NCBI GenBank assembly: GCA_027486655.1
Contig: JAIXOR010000058.1
Location: forward strand, 1 to 64,000
Direction: 5' to 3'
DNA: 64,000 nucleotides
Source of the DNA: Verrucomicrobiaceae bacterium
Lineage (GTDB): Bacteria; Verrucomicrobiota; Verrucomicrobiia; Verrucomicrobiales; Akkermansiaceae
In this document: positions 28,600 through 36,897 of the stretch, in pieces
Layout: each line of letters begins with the position of its first letter
Numbering within the stretch: position 1 is the stretch's first letter
The notes under the pieces: generated by a model
Told to the model about the DNA's origin: nothing
Databases searched by the model: none
The model's input: the letters and a program-made list of their open reading frames with translations, nothing else
Position numbers and translations under genes: made by a program

Positions 28600-28904
28600 G
28601 GAGAATGGGTTGGTGGTTTCGGCAAATGGTCCGGAGCAGGTTTCCTGCACAGGGCTTGACCCTGAATTCTTCGCACGTGGAACCGGTGGACAAGAAGCGG
28701 GACTAGCCCTGATTTTTCGGATTTGAGACGTCGTGAGGACGTTGGCAGACTTCGATGAAACCCGGTTTGGTGACGACCGTCCGCCTGCCGAGCTGGATCC
28801 GATGAGCCCGTTCATCGTTCACGCGATCGCGTAATCGTCTGATGGATGGATATGAATTATAACCCGACCTTCAACGGATCTTAAGCATCGAACTGGATCG
28901 AGTC
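28600..28904. other. 305-base divergent intergenic region
   Basis: It separates the pseudopilin and kinase-like genes, which diverge. It holds operator-like site B (28711-28731) and, nearer the kinase gene, an AT-rich stretch with a TATAAC hexamer (28858-28863) that could be a -10 element, without a convincing -35. The palindrome GCGATCGC occurs at 28823-28830. I see no RNA gene and no further ORF. Confidence 0.5.
28711..28731 (-). promoter_or_regulatory. putative operator, site B
   Basis: The minus strand reads ACGTCTCAAATCCGAAAAAT, identical to site A (7326-7344) except for one base in the A-run. It lies about 115 bases upstream of the pseudopilin start, with the same orientation relative to that gene as site A has to the symporter gene. 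This is the best evidence that the two loci are co-regulated. Confidence 0.55.
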
Positions 28905-29852
28905 ATGCCACCCTTTTACCCCATGTCATCGCCCGCCGAGCACCATCAGACGCTGGCCATTCTTGCAGAGAGTCTGCCGGCTTACGACTTCGGCACGTGC
29001 ATTGCCGAGGAAGGATCCGGAGTCCGATACGAGGCCCGCCATCGTTCGTTGGAACGCGACGTGGTATTCTGGCTGCTCCCGACACGCCTGGGGACGGATG
29101 CCGGGTTTCGCGAGCGCTTCCAGGAAAAGGCCCGGGCCATGGCGCGGCTCTCCCATCCGAGTCTGATCCGCATTTATGATTCGGGAGACCTCGCCGGCCG
29201 CCTCTACACGGTGACGGAACACGTGCGCGGCGAGTCGTTGCGGGATTGTGCCCGTGGGATGGCGGTCGATCCGCGCCAGGCTGTCGGGATTCTCGTGGCC
29301 GCCGCCCGCGGACTCGCACACGCGCATGAGAACGGCGTGGTGCACGGTGATCTCCGCCCCGCGCATTTGTTGATCACTCCGAAATTCGAACCGAAGATCG
29401 GCCACTTCGGACTGCCCAGGGTCGCCGCCGGAACGCAAAGGGTGACCGAACATCCGGAATACCTGCCGCCCGGGTGGAACGATGGCACTCACGAGGCGAT
29501 TCCCAGTGACGATGTTTTCTCGCTGGGTGTCATCCTTCGCGAGATGCTCACCGGCATCCCCGCCGGATCCGCCGATGCGGGCCGGGTTCATGTATCCGAT
29601 GCCCGCCTCGCGGAAATCTGCCACCGGGCCTGTCATTCCGATCCTGCTTCAAGATATCAAGATGCCGCCTCCTTCGCCGCGGATCTGAACCAATGGCTCA
29701 CCTCCGCCGAATCCACGGTCGAGCCGCCCCGCACGCCATCGATGCCCCGCCGACCCGTGCCGGCCATGGCGGCCCCGCTGCCGGTGAACGCAAAACCATC
29801 CGCAAAACGCCCGACCTCCCGCGGTTTGCTTTCGAGGATCGGTTTGCTGTGA
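28905..29852 (+). CDS. Hanks-type Ser/Thr kinase-like protein, probably a pseudokinase
   Basis: 315 residues (an ATG six codons later, at 28923, is equally possible). The kinase fold is evident: RLSHPSLIRIYDSGD, VTEHVRGESLRD, ARGLAHAHENGVVHGDLRPAHLL, DDVFSLGVILREMLTG and a final SRYQDAASFAADLNQWL. Key residues are degenerate: the beta-3 Lys is replaced (RDVVFWLLP), the HRD loop is HGD with Asp149 kept but its metal-binding Asn changed to His, and the DFG Asp is His167 (GHFG). By family knowledge this argues against normal phosphotransfer and for a scaffold or regulatory role. There is no transmembrane segment; the tail is Pro/basic-rich. It diverges from the pseudopilin gene; partners are unknown. 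Confidence 0.8.
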   Translation: MPPFYPMSSPAEHHQTLAILAESLPAYDFGTCIAEEGSGVRYEARHRSLERDVVFWLLPTRLGTDAGFRERFQEKARAMARLSHPSLIRIYDSGDLAGRLYTVTEHVRGESLRDCARGMAVDPRQAVGILVAAARGLAHAHENGVVHGDLRPAHLLITPKFEPKIGHFGLPRVAAGTQRVTEHPEYLPPGWNDGTHEAIPSDDVFSLGVILREMLTGIPAGSADAGRVHVSDARLAEICHRACHSDPASRYQDAASFAADLNQWLTSAESTVEPPRTPSMPRRPVPAMAAPLPVNAKPSAKRPTSRGLLSRIGLL

Positions 29853-29901
29853 TGTCGTCCATGGATCCTTGCCGACGTTCCTCAAGGGAAAGCGGCTGGA
29901 T

Positions 29902-30693
29902 CTAACAAGAAAGACATCCTCCTGCATCTCCCCGTTTTTCCAGCAACTGGGCGGCGATGCTGATGGCGATCTCGGCGGGGTCGTTGCCGCCGATGGGCAG
30001 GCCGACGGGGCAGGTGATGGAGGAGAGCCGTTCCTTTGGCACTCCGTCTTCGGAGAGTTCGCGGTGGAGGGTGGCGCGTTTGGCGGCGCTGCCGATCACG
30101 CCGATGAAGGCGGGCATCGGGCCGTGGCGCAGCAGCAGTTCGCGGAGCACGGGACGATCCGACGCGTGCCCCTTGGTGATGGAGAGCACGAAACTGCCCT
30201 GGTGGACGAGAGGTACGCCGTCTTCAAAGGCGGGCACGCTGTGACGGCGGACGTTGGCGAGTTCCGGCAGGCGGGCCAGCCAGTCGGGGCGTTCATCGAT
30301 CACCTCGATCTGGCAGCGCATCGTTGCCAGGATCCTGACGAGGGCTTGTGAAACATGCCCGGCCCCGAAGATCACCACGTGCCAGTGGTGGCGGGCGGCG
30401 ACGCGCTCGAAAAGCAGGGTCATTTCCCCGCCGCAGGTCATGCCGATGTCGCGTTGGAGGTTCCAGGTGACGAGGGCCGTGCGCGTGGTGGCCCCGAGCA
30501 TGGCGAGTGCCTGATCGATGGCGCGGGCTTCCACCTTGCCGCCGCCGAGGGTTCCTGCGGCCAGGCCTTCGCGGGTGACCACGGCCTTGGCTCCGGCTTC
30601 GGAGGGCACGCTGCCGCGCTGTGCGGCCACGGTGATGACGATGAAGTCCTCTTCGAGCTTTCTCAAGGTGTCGATGCAATCCCAAACGGCCAT
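29902..30693 (-). CDS. xdhC: XdhC-family xanthine dehydrogenase accessory factor
   Basis: 263 residues. The N-terminal XdhC/CoxI domain has GSVPSEAGAKAVVT, TLGGGKVEA and GMTCGGEM. The C-terminal domain is Rossmann-like (WHVVIFGAGHVSQALVRIL), with FIGVIGSAAKR and GLPIGGNDPAEIAISIAAQLL; it ends in CLSC. XdhC proteins bind and sulfurate the molybdenum cofactor before insertion into xanthine dehydrogenase. The xdhA/B subunits are not in this window. It diverges by 106 bases from the OHCU decarboxylase and PuuD genes, which supports a role in purine-to-urate breakdown. The start at 30693 gives the usual family N-terminus. Confidence 0.85.
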   Translation of the reverse strand: MAVWDCIDTLRKLEEDFIVITVAAQRGSVPSEAGAKAVVTREGLAAGTLGGGKVEARAIDQALAMLGATTRTALVTWNLQRDIGMTCGGEMTLLFERVAARHHWHVVIFGAGHVSQALVRILATMRCQIEVIDERPDWLARLPELANVRRHSVPAFEDGVPLVHQGSFVLSITKGHASDRPVLRELLLRHGPMPAFIGVIGSAAKRATLHRELSEDGVPKERLSSITCPVGLPIGGNDPAEIAISIAAQLLEKRGDAGGCLSC

Positions 30694-30799
30694 CGGGACC
30701 AGGATGGGGGAGGCGGGCCTGGATCTCAATCCCGCATTTCGCCCTGGCGGGTTTTCGGAGATTGGCACGGCGCGGGCTACCGGGCAGCATGTGAACCCC

Positions 30800-31306
30800 A
30801 TGCCATCGATCGACCAGCTGAACTCGCTGCCTGCGGATGCCTTCGTGGAGATGCTCGGCGGGGTGTATGAGCATTCGCCCTGGGTCGCCGAGAGGGCCCT
30901 GCATGCGCGGCCATTTGTGGATCGGGAAAGCCTGGTGGCCGTGTTTCGCGCCACGGTGGAGGCGGCCGGGACGGAAGAAAAACTCGCCTTGATCCGGGCA
31001 CATCCGGATTTGGCCGGAAAACTCGCGCGCGCTGGAGCCCTCACCGCGGAATCCACCCGCGAGCAGGCCGGACTCGGGCTGGACCGCTTGAGCGATGAGG
31101 AATACGAACGCTTTTCCGATCTCAACGCCCGTTACCGCGAGCGCTTCGGGTTTCCCTTCATCATCTGCGCCCGCCGGACCACCCGCGCCGGGGTGCTGGA
31201 GGCCTTCGAGACCCGGCTTGGCCACGATGTGGCCACCGAGGTGGAGGAGGCGCTGGAACAGATCCACCACATCGCCCGGCTCCGCCTTGAGGACAGGATC
31301 GCCTGA
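30800..31306 (+). CDS. uraD: 2-oxo-4-hydroxy-4-carboxy-5-ureidoimidazoline (OHCU) decarboxylase
   Basis: 168 residues from ATG 30800; an in-frame GTG lies three codons upstream and no clear ribosome-binding site decides. Family motifs are complete: FVEMLGGVYEHSPWVAERA, IRAHPDLAGKLA with catalytic His68, STREQAGLG and RFGFPFIICARR. The enzyme converts OHCU to S-allantoin, the last step of uricolysis, in the cytoplasm. It is followed after 33 bases by the urate-oxidising PuuD gene, so the pair forms a uricolytic operon. The intermediate enzyme 5-hydroxyisourate hydrolase is not seen nearby. Confidence 0.92.
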   Translation: MPSIDQLNSLPADAFVEMLGGVYEHSPWVAERALHARPFVDRESLVAVFRATVEAAGTEEKLALIRAHPDLAGKLARAGALTAESTREQAGLGLDRLSDEEYERFSDLNARYRERFGFPFIICARRTTRAGVLEAFETRLGHDVATEVEEALEQIHHIARLRLEDRIA

Positions 31307-31339
31307 ACTTTGCACGCGGACTGCTAACCCCTCCCTCCC

Positions 31340-32557
31340 ATGGACTCCGGCTGGACCGAATGGATCAACGTGCTCTTCCGCTTCACCCACGTGGTGGCGG
31401 GGATCATGTGGATTGGAAACTCGCTGCTCTTCACCTGGATGGAGCTCAATCTGGTGAAACCGGAGAAATCCCGTGACCCGGATCTGTTAGGCGAGCTGGA
31501 CATGCTGCACGGCGGCGGCGTGTTCCATCTGGAAAAGCGGCTCATGCATGCCGATGCGATTCCGGAGCGGCTGCATTGGTTCAAATGGCAGTCCTACACG
31601 ACGTGGATCACCGGCTTCGTGCTTCTGGTGGCGCTCTTCTACACCAACGGCTCCACGCTGGTGGACGCGACGAGATCGACGCTCTCACCCTCGTCCGCGG
31701 TTTGGCTCAGCCTCGCCGGAGTGATCGGCGGATGGATCGTGTATGACCTGATCTGGCGCTCTCCGCTGAAGAAAATGTCGGTCATCGGTCTCGTGGTTTC
31801 GCTCGTGTTTCTCTGCGGTGCGGCGGTCGCTTATGGCACGGTTTTCAACGGCCGCGCGCTCTACCTCCAGATCGGCGCGATGATGGGCACCTGCATGTCC
31901 GCCAATGTGTTTTTCCACATCATTTCCAACCAGCACAGATTCATGCGCTCGCTCAAGGCCGGGCAGCCGCATGATCTGGAACTCGGAAAACGCGCCAAGG
32001 CCCGCTCGCTTCACAATCACTACATGACCTTCCCGGTGATCTTCCTCATGCTCAGCGCGCATTTCCCGAGGTTGCACGCGGCCGAGCGCAACGTGCCGAT
32101 CCTGATCGTGGTGATCCTCACCCTGATGCTCGTGAAGCACCTGATGAACACGCGCTACCATTTCAAGGCGTGGCTCGCCGCGATCATCGGCGCGGTGATC
32201 GCCGCCGCCTTGGGAATCGGACTGCTGCTCCAGCCAAGTGCGTCCGCGGCCGAGAATCCGGACATCGCCGCGGGCAAGGCGCTTTTCGAGACACAAGGCT
32301 GTGCCGCCTGCCACATGCAGGGCTCCGCACAGATCGCTCCCTCCGTGCACGGGCTCTACGGAACGATGCAGGAACTCACCGATGGATCCCGAGTGAAAGT
32401 GGATGACGACTACATCCGTCGCTCGATCCTCGAACCCCAGGCGCAGATCGCCAAGGGTTACGCCGCCGCCATGCCCTCCTATGCCGGACGACTCGACGAA
32501 GCGGCCATCGCCCGCATCACCACCTACCTGAAGTCGCTCTCTCCGCCGTCCCGTTGA
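31340..32557 (+). CDS. puuD: PuuD-type membrane urate oxidase with C-terminal cytochrome c
   Basis: 405 residues. The N-terminal 300 or so form a multi-helix membrane domain of the urate hydroxylase PuuD family (LFRFTHVVAGIMWIGNSLLF, MGTCMSANVFFHIISNQHR, SLHNHYMTFPVIFLMLSAHF). The C-terminal 90 are a class I cytochrome c with the haem site C321-A-A-C-H325 and a likely distal Met in AAMPSYAGR. PuuD-type enzymes oxidise urate to 5-hydroxyisourate and pass electrons through the cytochrome domain instead of making peroxide. The OHCU decarboxylase gene lies just upstream and xdhC is divergent, which together support the pathway. Confidence 0.9.
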   Translation: MDSGWTEWINVLFRFTHVVAGIMWIGNSLLFTWMELNLVKPEKSRDPDLLGELDMLHGGGVFHLEKRLMHADAIPERLHWFKWQSYTTWITGFVLLVALFYTNGSTLVDATRSTLSPSSAVWLSLAGVIGGWIVYDLIWRSPLKKMSVIGLVVSLVFLCGAAVAYGTVFNGRALYLQIGAMMGTCMSANVFFHIISNQHRFMRSLKAGQPHDLELGKRAKARSLHNHYMTFPVIFLMLSAHFPRLHAAERNVPILIVVILTLMLVKHLMNTRYHFKAWLAAIIGAVIAAALGIGLLLQPSASAAENPDIAAGKALFETQGCAACHMQGSAQIAPSVHGLYGTMQELTDGSRVKVDDDYIRRSILEPQAQIAKGYAAAMPSYAGRLDEAAIARITTYLKSLSPPSR

Positions 32558-32597
32558 ATCGGGATCGACAGGGCGCGGACATCGGTTAGTCAGGAGC

Positions 32598-33386
32598 ATG
32601 ACCAAGCCCCTGCTGCGTGTGATCTGCCTGTGTTGGATGATGTTCCATGCCCTCGCCCCCGCGGCGGAGGACGGCTGGATCCCACTCTTCAATGGACGCG
32701 ACCTCAGCGGGTGGACGCCCAAGTTTGCCGGGCATCCCCTCGGGGAAAATGCATTCCACACCTTCCGGGTGGAGGACGGCATTCTCAAGGCGTCCTACGC
32801 CGAGTATCCGGAGTTCGGCGGGCGCTTTGGCCACTTGTTCACCAATCTGTCCTACTCGCGCTACATCCTGCGGATGGAATACCGCTTCGAGGGGCGGATG
32901 ATGAAGGATGCCCCGGGTTACGTGAATCTCAACAGCGGGGTGATGATCCACGCACAACCCCCGCAAAGCATGGAGATGGCTCAGGGATTTCCCGTCAGCA
33001 TGGAATTCCAGTTTCTCGCCGACGAGGGCAAGGGACCTCGATCCACCGGCAATGTCTGCACGCCGGGCACCCATCTGGAAATGGACGGCAACCTGATCAC
33101 CCGTCACATCGTCGAGTCCTCCGCGCCCACGTTTCCCGCCGACGAATGGGTCGCCATCGAGGTGGAGGTCCGCGGCGGCGACGAGATCATCCATCGCGTG
33201 AACGGACGTGAGGTGCTGCGCTACACCAAACCCCGGCTCGATCCGGAGTGCCCGATCGTTTCGGCCGCACCACTCGTCAAGGCGGGGGCTCCGCTTCGCC
33301 TGTCCGGCGGACACATCGCCCTGCAGGCCGAGGGCCAGGGCGTGTGGTTCCGCAAGATCGAGCTCAAGCCGCTGCCGGAACCTTGA
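32598..33386 (+). CDS. secreted DUF1080 (3-keto-disaccharide hydrolase-like) protein
   Basis: 262 residues. A signal peptide (about 22 residues, ending APAAE) precedes one DUF1080 concanavalin-like domain: GWIPLFNGRDLSGWTPK at the start, NSGVMIHAQPP in the middle, EWVAIEVEVRGGDEIIHRVNG later and a final GVWFRKIELKPLP. A CAGGAG ribosome-binding site lies just before the ATG. Some DUF1080 proteins hydrolyse 3-keto-glycosides, but most are uncharacterised; the family is strongly expanded in Verrucomicrobiota and Planctomycetota. It is adjacent to the urate genes but without evident functional connection. Confidence 0.85.
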   Translation: MTKPLLRVICLCWMMFHALAPAAEDGWIPLFNGRDLSGWTPKFAGHPLGENAFHTFRVEDGILKASYAEYPEFGGRFGHLFTNLSYSRYILRMEYRFEGRMMKDAPGYVNLNSGVMIHAQPPQSMEMAQGFPVSMEFQFLADEGKGPRSTGNVCTPGTHLEMDGNLITRHIVESSAPTFPADEWVAIEVEVRGGDEIIHRVNGREVLRYTKPRLDPECPIVSAAPLVKAGAPLRLSGGHIALQAEGQGVWFRKIELKPLPEP

Positions 33387-33392
33387 GGCGTT

Positions 33393-33845
33393 TCACCTGT
33401 CCACCGGTGTCGCGAAGCCCTCGGGTGTCTCGCCCAGGAAATACACGTCGCGATCAGGCCGCGATCCGGGGCAGTGGATGTCCAGCATCACGAGCGCTTC
33501 CTCCCCGGTGATGAAACCATGCGTGGTCCCTGGCGGCAGTCTGAGGAAGTCGCCTGCGGAAAGCGGATACTCGACTCCATCGAGGATCGCGATGCCGCTG
33601 CCCTCGAGCACCTGATAGAACTCCTCGGCGATGCGGTGGTAGCTCACGCTGGTCCGCTGGTGCGCCTCGATGCGGATGCGGTAGGCAGTGGCCGCCCGTT
33701 CTTCCTCCACCGGGATGAGCGATTCGATTTCGTAAGGCCCGAAGCGTGCTTTGCCGCCGCCGCATCCCTTGCGGATGTGCAGGATGCCGGGGCTGGAGGA
33801 CGGGGAAGGGGATGGGTGCATGAGGATGCCGCCAGCCTGAGGCAT
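33393..33845 (-). CDS. small cupin-domain protein
   Basis: 150 residues, or 142 if the second Met (33821) is used. One cupin fold: the first motif is degenerate around SYHRIAEEFYQVLEGSGIAILDG, the second is GDFLRLPPGTTHGFITGEEALVMLDIHCPG. The His/Glu pattern could bind a metal. The N-terminal SPSPSSSPG stretch is low complexity. Reaction and substrate are not deducible. It converges with the DUF1080 gene, only 6 bases apart, and is divergent from the SGNH gene. Confidence 0.75.
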   Translation of the reverse strand: MPQAGGILMHPSPSPSSSPGILHIRKGCGGGKARFGPYEIESLIPVEEERAATAYRIRIEAHQRTSVSYHRIAEEFYQVLEGSGIAILDGVEYPLSAGDFLRLPPGTTHGFITGEEALVMLDIHCPGSRPDRDVYFLGETPEGFATPVDR

Positions 33846-33922
33846 CCGCGCGCCCGCCGCAACCGAAAGCAGGCCGCCAAAGGCGGGCTTGTCACATGGA
33901 GCGGAAGCCGTTTCGATGCGGC

Positions 33923-35218
33923 ATGAAGCTGAAGCTGCCCGTCGTCCTCCTGCTCGCTCTGGCCGGGTTGAATGCCCGAGAAGTCACCGTGCTCCCGCCC
34001 GAGCTCTCCGCATACAAGCTGGAGCCCGCACCGGAGACGAAGGGTCTGTTGCTGCAAAAGGGCGACCGCCTCGCCATCTGCGGCGACTCCATCACCGAGC
34101 AGAAGATGTATTCGGTGATCCTCGAGACCTACCTCACCGCCTGCGTCCCGCAGCTCGAAGTCTCCTGCCGCCAATATGGCTGGAGCGGGGAACAGGCCTC
34201 CGGGTTTCTCAAGCGGATGGAAAACGATGTCCTGCGCTTCCAGCCGACCGTCGCCACCACCTGTTACGGCATGAACGACTTCCGCTACGTGCCGTTTGAT
34301 GAAGCCATCGCCGCCGAATACCGGAAGAATCTAACGGAAATCTCGGCCGTCTTCCGCGAGGCCGGCTGCCGCCTCGTCGTCGGCTCGCCCGGCATCATCG
34401 ACTCGGTGCCCCATTGGGTGAAATCCGCGCGCGGCACCCAGCAGGACCTCAATCTCTCGTTGTCCCGCTTCCGCAACATCGCGCTCGAAGTGGCGCTGGC
34501 CGGGAAGACCGGGTTCGCCGATGTCTATCAGCCGATGTTGTTGGCCGATTTCCGGGCGAAACGGGAGATCGGCCCTGACTTCAAGACCGCCGGCAAGGAT
34601 GGCGTGCACCCCGGATGGGCCGGGCAGGTCATCATGGCCCGCGCGTTCCTCAAGGGCCTCGGACTCGACGGCGATCTCGGATCAGTCACCTGGGATGCCG
34701 CGAGCGGACAGGCCTCCGCTGCCGCCGGGCACGAAGTGCTTGCCAGCGAAGGCGGCCGCATCCGCGTGAAGAGCTCCCGCCTCCCGTTCTGCGCCGGGGA
34801 GGGGGATGTGAAGGATGACAACTCGATGCGTGCGGGCATGGCGCTGGTGCCCTTCGATCAGGAACTCAACCGCTTCATGCTGCGCGTCACTTCTCCGGCA
34901 GCGAAGTTCTATCAGGTCACCTGGGGCGCGGAGTCGAAGCGTTACTCCGCCGAGGACCTGTCCGCCGGAGTCTCGCTTGCCCGCGACTTCATCCAGCATC
35001 CGCTGCGTCCCGCGTTCCAGGCGGTCTGGTCCGCCGTGCTCGACAAGCAAACCTACGAAACCCGCCAGATCAAGATGCTCGTCCACGGCCCGGAAGGCGC
35101 TGCCGATGCCGATGCCACCTTCGCTCTCACCGAGAAGGCCCGCAAGCCATTGGTGGAGCGCGTGAAGTCCTCACTCCGGCCGGTCGAGCATGAAATCGCG
35201 ATCATGCCGGTCGATTGA
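33923..35218 (+). CDS. secreted SGNH/GDSL-family hydrolase
   Basis: 431 residues from ATG 33923, nine codons inside the longest frame, because this start gives a clean signal peptide (MKLKLPVVLLLALAGLNA). SGNH blocks: GDSITEQ with nucleophile Ser56 (block I), YGWSGEQ (block II Gly), CYGMNDF (block III Asn) and DGVHPGWAG (block V Asp/His near 225-228). A C-terminal region of about 190 residues is beta-rich and unrecognised. SGNH enzymes remove acetyl or other ester groups; in this genome a glycan or sugar-ester substrate is plausible but unproven. Confidence 0.85.
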   Translation: MKLKLPVVLLLALAGLNAREVTVLPPELSAYKLEPAPETKGLLLQKGDRLAICGDSITEQKMYSVILETYLTACVPQLEVSCRQYGWSGEQASGFLKRMENDVLRFQPTVATTCYGMNDFRYVPFDEAIAAEYRKNLTEISAVFREAGCRLVVGSPGIIDSVPHWVKSARGTQQDLNLSLSRFRNIALEVALAGKTGFADVYQPMLLADFRAKREIGPDFKTAGKDGVHPGWAGQVIMARAFLKGLGLDGDLGSVTWDAASGQASAAAGHEVLASEGGRIRVKSSRLPFCAGEGDVKDDNSMRAGMALVPFDQELNRFMLRVTSPAAKFYQVTWGAESKRYSAEDLSAGVSLARDFIQHPLRPAFQAVWSAVLDKQTYETRQIKMLVHGPEGAADADATFALTEKARKPLVERVKSSLRPVEHEIAIMPVD

Positions 35219-35221
35219 TCA

Positions 35222-35243
35222 TCGCCCCCTTGCGCGGGGGCGA
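35222..35243 (+). terminator. hairpin after SGNH hydrolase gene
   Basis: TCGCCCCC (35222-35229) pairs perfectly with GGGGGCGA (35236-35243) around TTGCGC, starting three bases after the stop codon. It is stable and well placed, but there is no T tract, so only partly convincing as a Rho-independent terminator. Confidence 0.45.
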
Positions 35244-35278
35244 ATCCGAGGGATAGTCCGGCCTCATCCCCACGTTCC

Positions 35279-35752
35279 ATGAGCCATCAGCCTGCACCCG
35301 GAACCAAAGCCCCGCCATTCACCGCCACTGCGGTCGGTGGTCCCTACGAAACCGCGACGCCCGTCAAGCTCTCCGACTTCAAGGGCGAGACCGTCGTGCT
35401 CTATTTCTATCCGAAGGACGACACGCCCGGATGCACCAAACAGGCCTGTGCCCTGCGCGATGGCTGGAGCGACATCTCGGCCAAGGCGCGTGTTTTCGGC
35501 GTGAGCATCGATTCGGTGAAAAGCCACGAGAAGTTCATCAAGAAACACTCGCTGCCCTTCCCCATCCTCAGCGACGAGGATCAGGCGCTCGTCCATGCCT
35601 ATGGCGTGTGGGTGGAGAAGAGCATGTATGGCAAAACCTACATGGGCACCGAACGCACCACCTTCATCATCGGCCCGGACGGGAGAATCAAGACCGTGCT
35701 TCCAAAGGTGAAGCCGGACGAACACCTGGCGCAGGTGATGGCGCTGATCTAA
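35279..35752 (+). CDS. bcp: PrxQ/BCP-type peroxiredoxin
   Basis: 157 residues, cytoplasmic. Peroxidatic Cys52 in PKDDTPGCTKQAC and resolving Cys57, five residues later, are the arrangement of alpha-helical PrxQ/BCP enzymes. Thioredoxin-fold segments LSDFKGETVVLYFYP and RTTFIIGPDGRIKTVLPKV complete the family pattern, and the length is normal. It reduces hydroperoxides with thioredoxin. The gene stands alone, converging with the dioxygenase gene 10 bases downstream. Confidence 0.92.
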   Translation: MSHQPAPGTKAPPFTATAVGGPYETATPVKLSDFKGETVVLYFYPKDDTPGCTKQACALRDGWSDISAKARVFGVSIDSVKSHEKFIKKHSLPFPILSDEDQALVHAYGVWVEKSMYGKTYMGTERTTFIIGPDGRIKTVLPKVKPDEHLAQVMALI

Positions 35753-35762
35753 CGGATCCGCC

Positions 35763-36443
35763 TCAGTGCCCGGTATCTGTCGGCGTGAAGCCCATCACGA
35801 GGTCGAACTTCGCTGCCAGCTCGCCGGTTTTCGAGGCCTTGATCGGCGCGAAGTCCACCATCACCGACTCGCGCGCCTTCGCGTCTTTGATGCTGCGGAT
35901 CACTCCGTCCTTTTCGTTGGCAGGTTCACCCTTGACGTAACACTGCGTCGTCCACTTCTCGCGGCCCTTCATCTTCACCGCAAAGTGAATGTGCGGCGTG
36001 CGGCCGGGATAGGCGATCGGCTTGATCGTGCGGAAGTAGTATTCCCCGCTCGACCCTGTCAGAAATCTGCCGAAGCCCTGGAAGTTCGCATCCCGCTTCG
36101 CGGCGTCGTTGCTGCCGGTGTGAAGATAGACGCCCCTGCCATCCACCTGCCAGATCTCGATCACCGCGTTGCGGATCGGATCGCCCTTGGCATCGAGCAG
36201 GCGGCCGGAAAGATGCGTCACTTCGCCCACCGCGGGAGTGATGCCGTCGTTGATGATGAGAAGGTCGTTGTCCGTATCCAGCGGCAGCTTGTCCGGATAA
36301 AACGGCCCTTCCGTCTGTTTCGGTGTGAGCGTGAGTTGCTCGGCGAAAGCACCGGGCGCGGCAAAGGCCATCGCCATGGAACCGATGAGCTTGCGGCGCG
36401 TCCAGAGGCGGGGCATGTGGATCAGGTTTTTGGATGGTTCCAT
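35763..36443 (-). CDS. Tat-exported intradiol ring-cleavage dioxygenase-like protein
   Basis: 226 residues from ATG 36443 (alternatives at 36479 and 36416). The Tat-like signal LWTRRKLIGSMAMAFAAPGAFA is followed by one intradiol dioxygenase domain: LTPKQTEGPFYPDKLPL, IRNAVIEIWQVDGRGVYLH and YYFRTIKPIAYPGRTPHIHF. The four Fe(III) ligands of this family appear present as Tyr106, Tyr145, His151 and His153. Classic members open catechol or protocatechuate rings, but secreted single-subunit forms like this are mostly uncharacterised and may act on lignin- or humic-type aromatics. No other aromatic-catabolism genes are nearby. Confidence 0.82.
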   Translation of the reverse strand: MEPSKNLIHMPRLWTRRKLIGSMAMAFAAPGAFAEQLTLTPKQTEGPFYPDKLPLDTDNDLLIINDGITPAVGEVTHLSGRLLDAKGDPIRNAVIEIWQVDGRGVYLHTGSNDAAKRDANFQGFGRFLTGSSGEYYFRTIKPIAYPGRTPHIHFAVKMKGREKWTTQCYVKGEPANEKDGVIRSIKDAKARESVMVDFAPIKASKTGELAAKFDLVMGFTPTDTGH

Positions 36444-36504
36444 CTTTTGAGAATATGCCGGATTGTGGATCGGCATCAAGATGGATTGTTTGAAGAGAAA
36501 CCAT

Positions 36505-36897
36505 TCAGGACGGCTCTGAGGCGAAAGGCTTGTGCCGGCGGATGATGCCCTTGTCGAAAGTGGCGAACGCCTTGGCTCCCATGGTGCGGCAGGTGCGGAT
36601 GATCAACTCGTCCGCGAGATCCGCGCCTTCCCTCAAGGCCTTGAGCGAGGACCGCAGCCGGGCTTCGTTTTCAAAAGTGAGGTTATGAATGGTGGTCAGC
36701 CGCGCGAAGGCATCCGCGACTTCAGCACCCGACCAATCATACAGACTGCGCAAAACCCAGTCCGTCTCCGCCAGCACCAGATCGCACACAAAGAATTCGG
36801 CGCGCTTTCGGTTGAGCAGTTGCAGCACTTTGCGGAACTGCGCGTCATCGTCCTGGATGAGATAGCGGACGAGCACGTTGGTATCCAGCGCCGTCAT
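36505..36897 (-). CDS. VapC-like PIN-domain toxin
   Basis: 130 residues. The PIN-domain acidic positions are visible: Asp5 (ALDTNVLVRYL), Glu44 (LVLAETDWVL), Asp93/Asp96 (GADLADELI) and Asp115 (FATFDKGI). VapC toxins are Mg-dependent ribonucleases that cut tRNA or rRNA and are held inactive by their antitoxin. The start codon overlaps the end of the antitoxin gene by four bases, the usual vapBC layout. Confidence 0.88.
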   Translation of the reverse strand: MTALDTNVLVRYLIQDDDAQFRKVLQLLNRKRAEFFVCDLVLAETDWVLRSLYDWSGAEVADAFARLTTIHNLTFENEARLRSSLKALREGADLADELIIRTCRTMGAKAFATFDKGIIRRHKPFASEPS

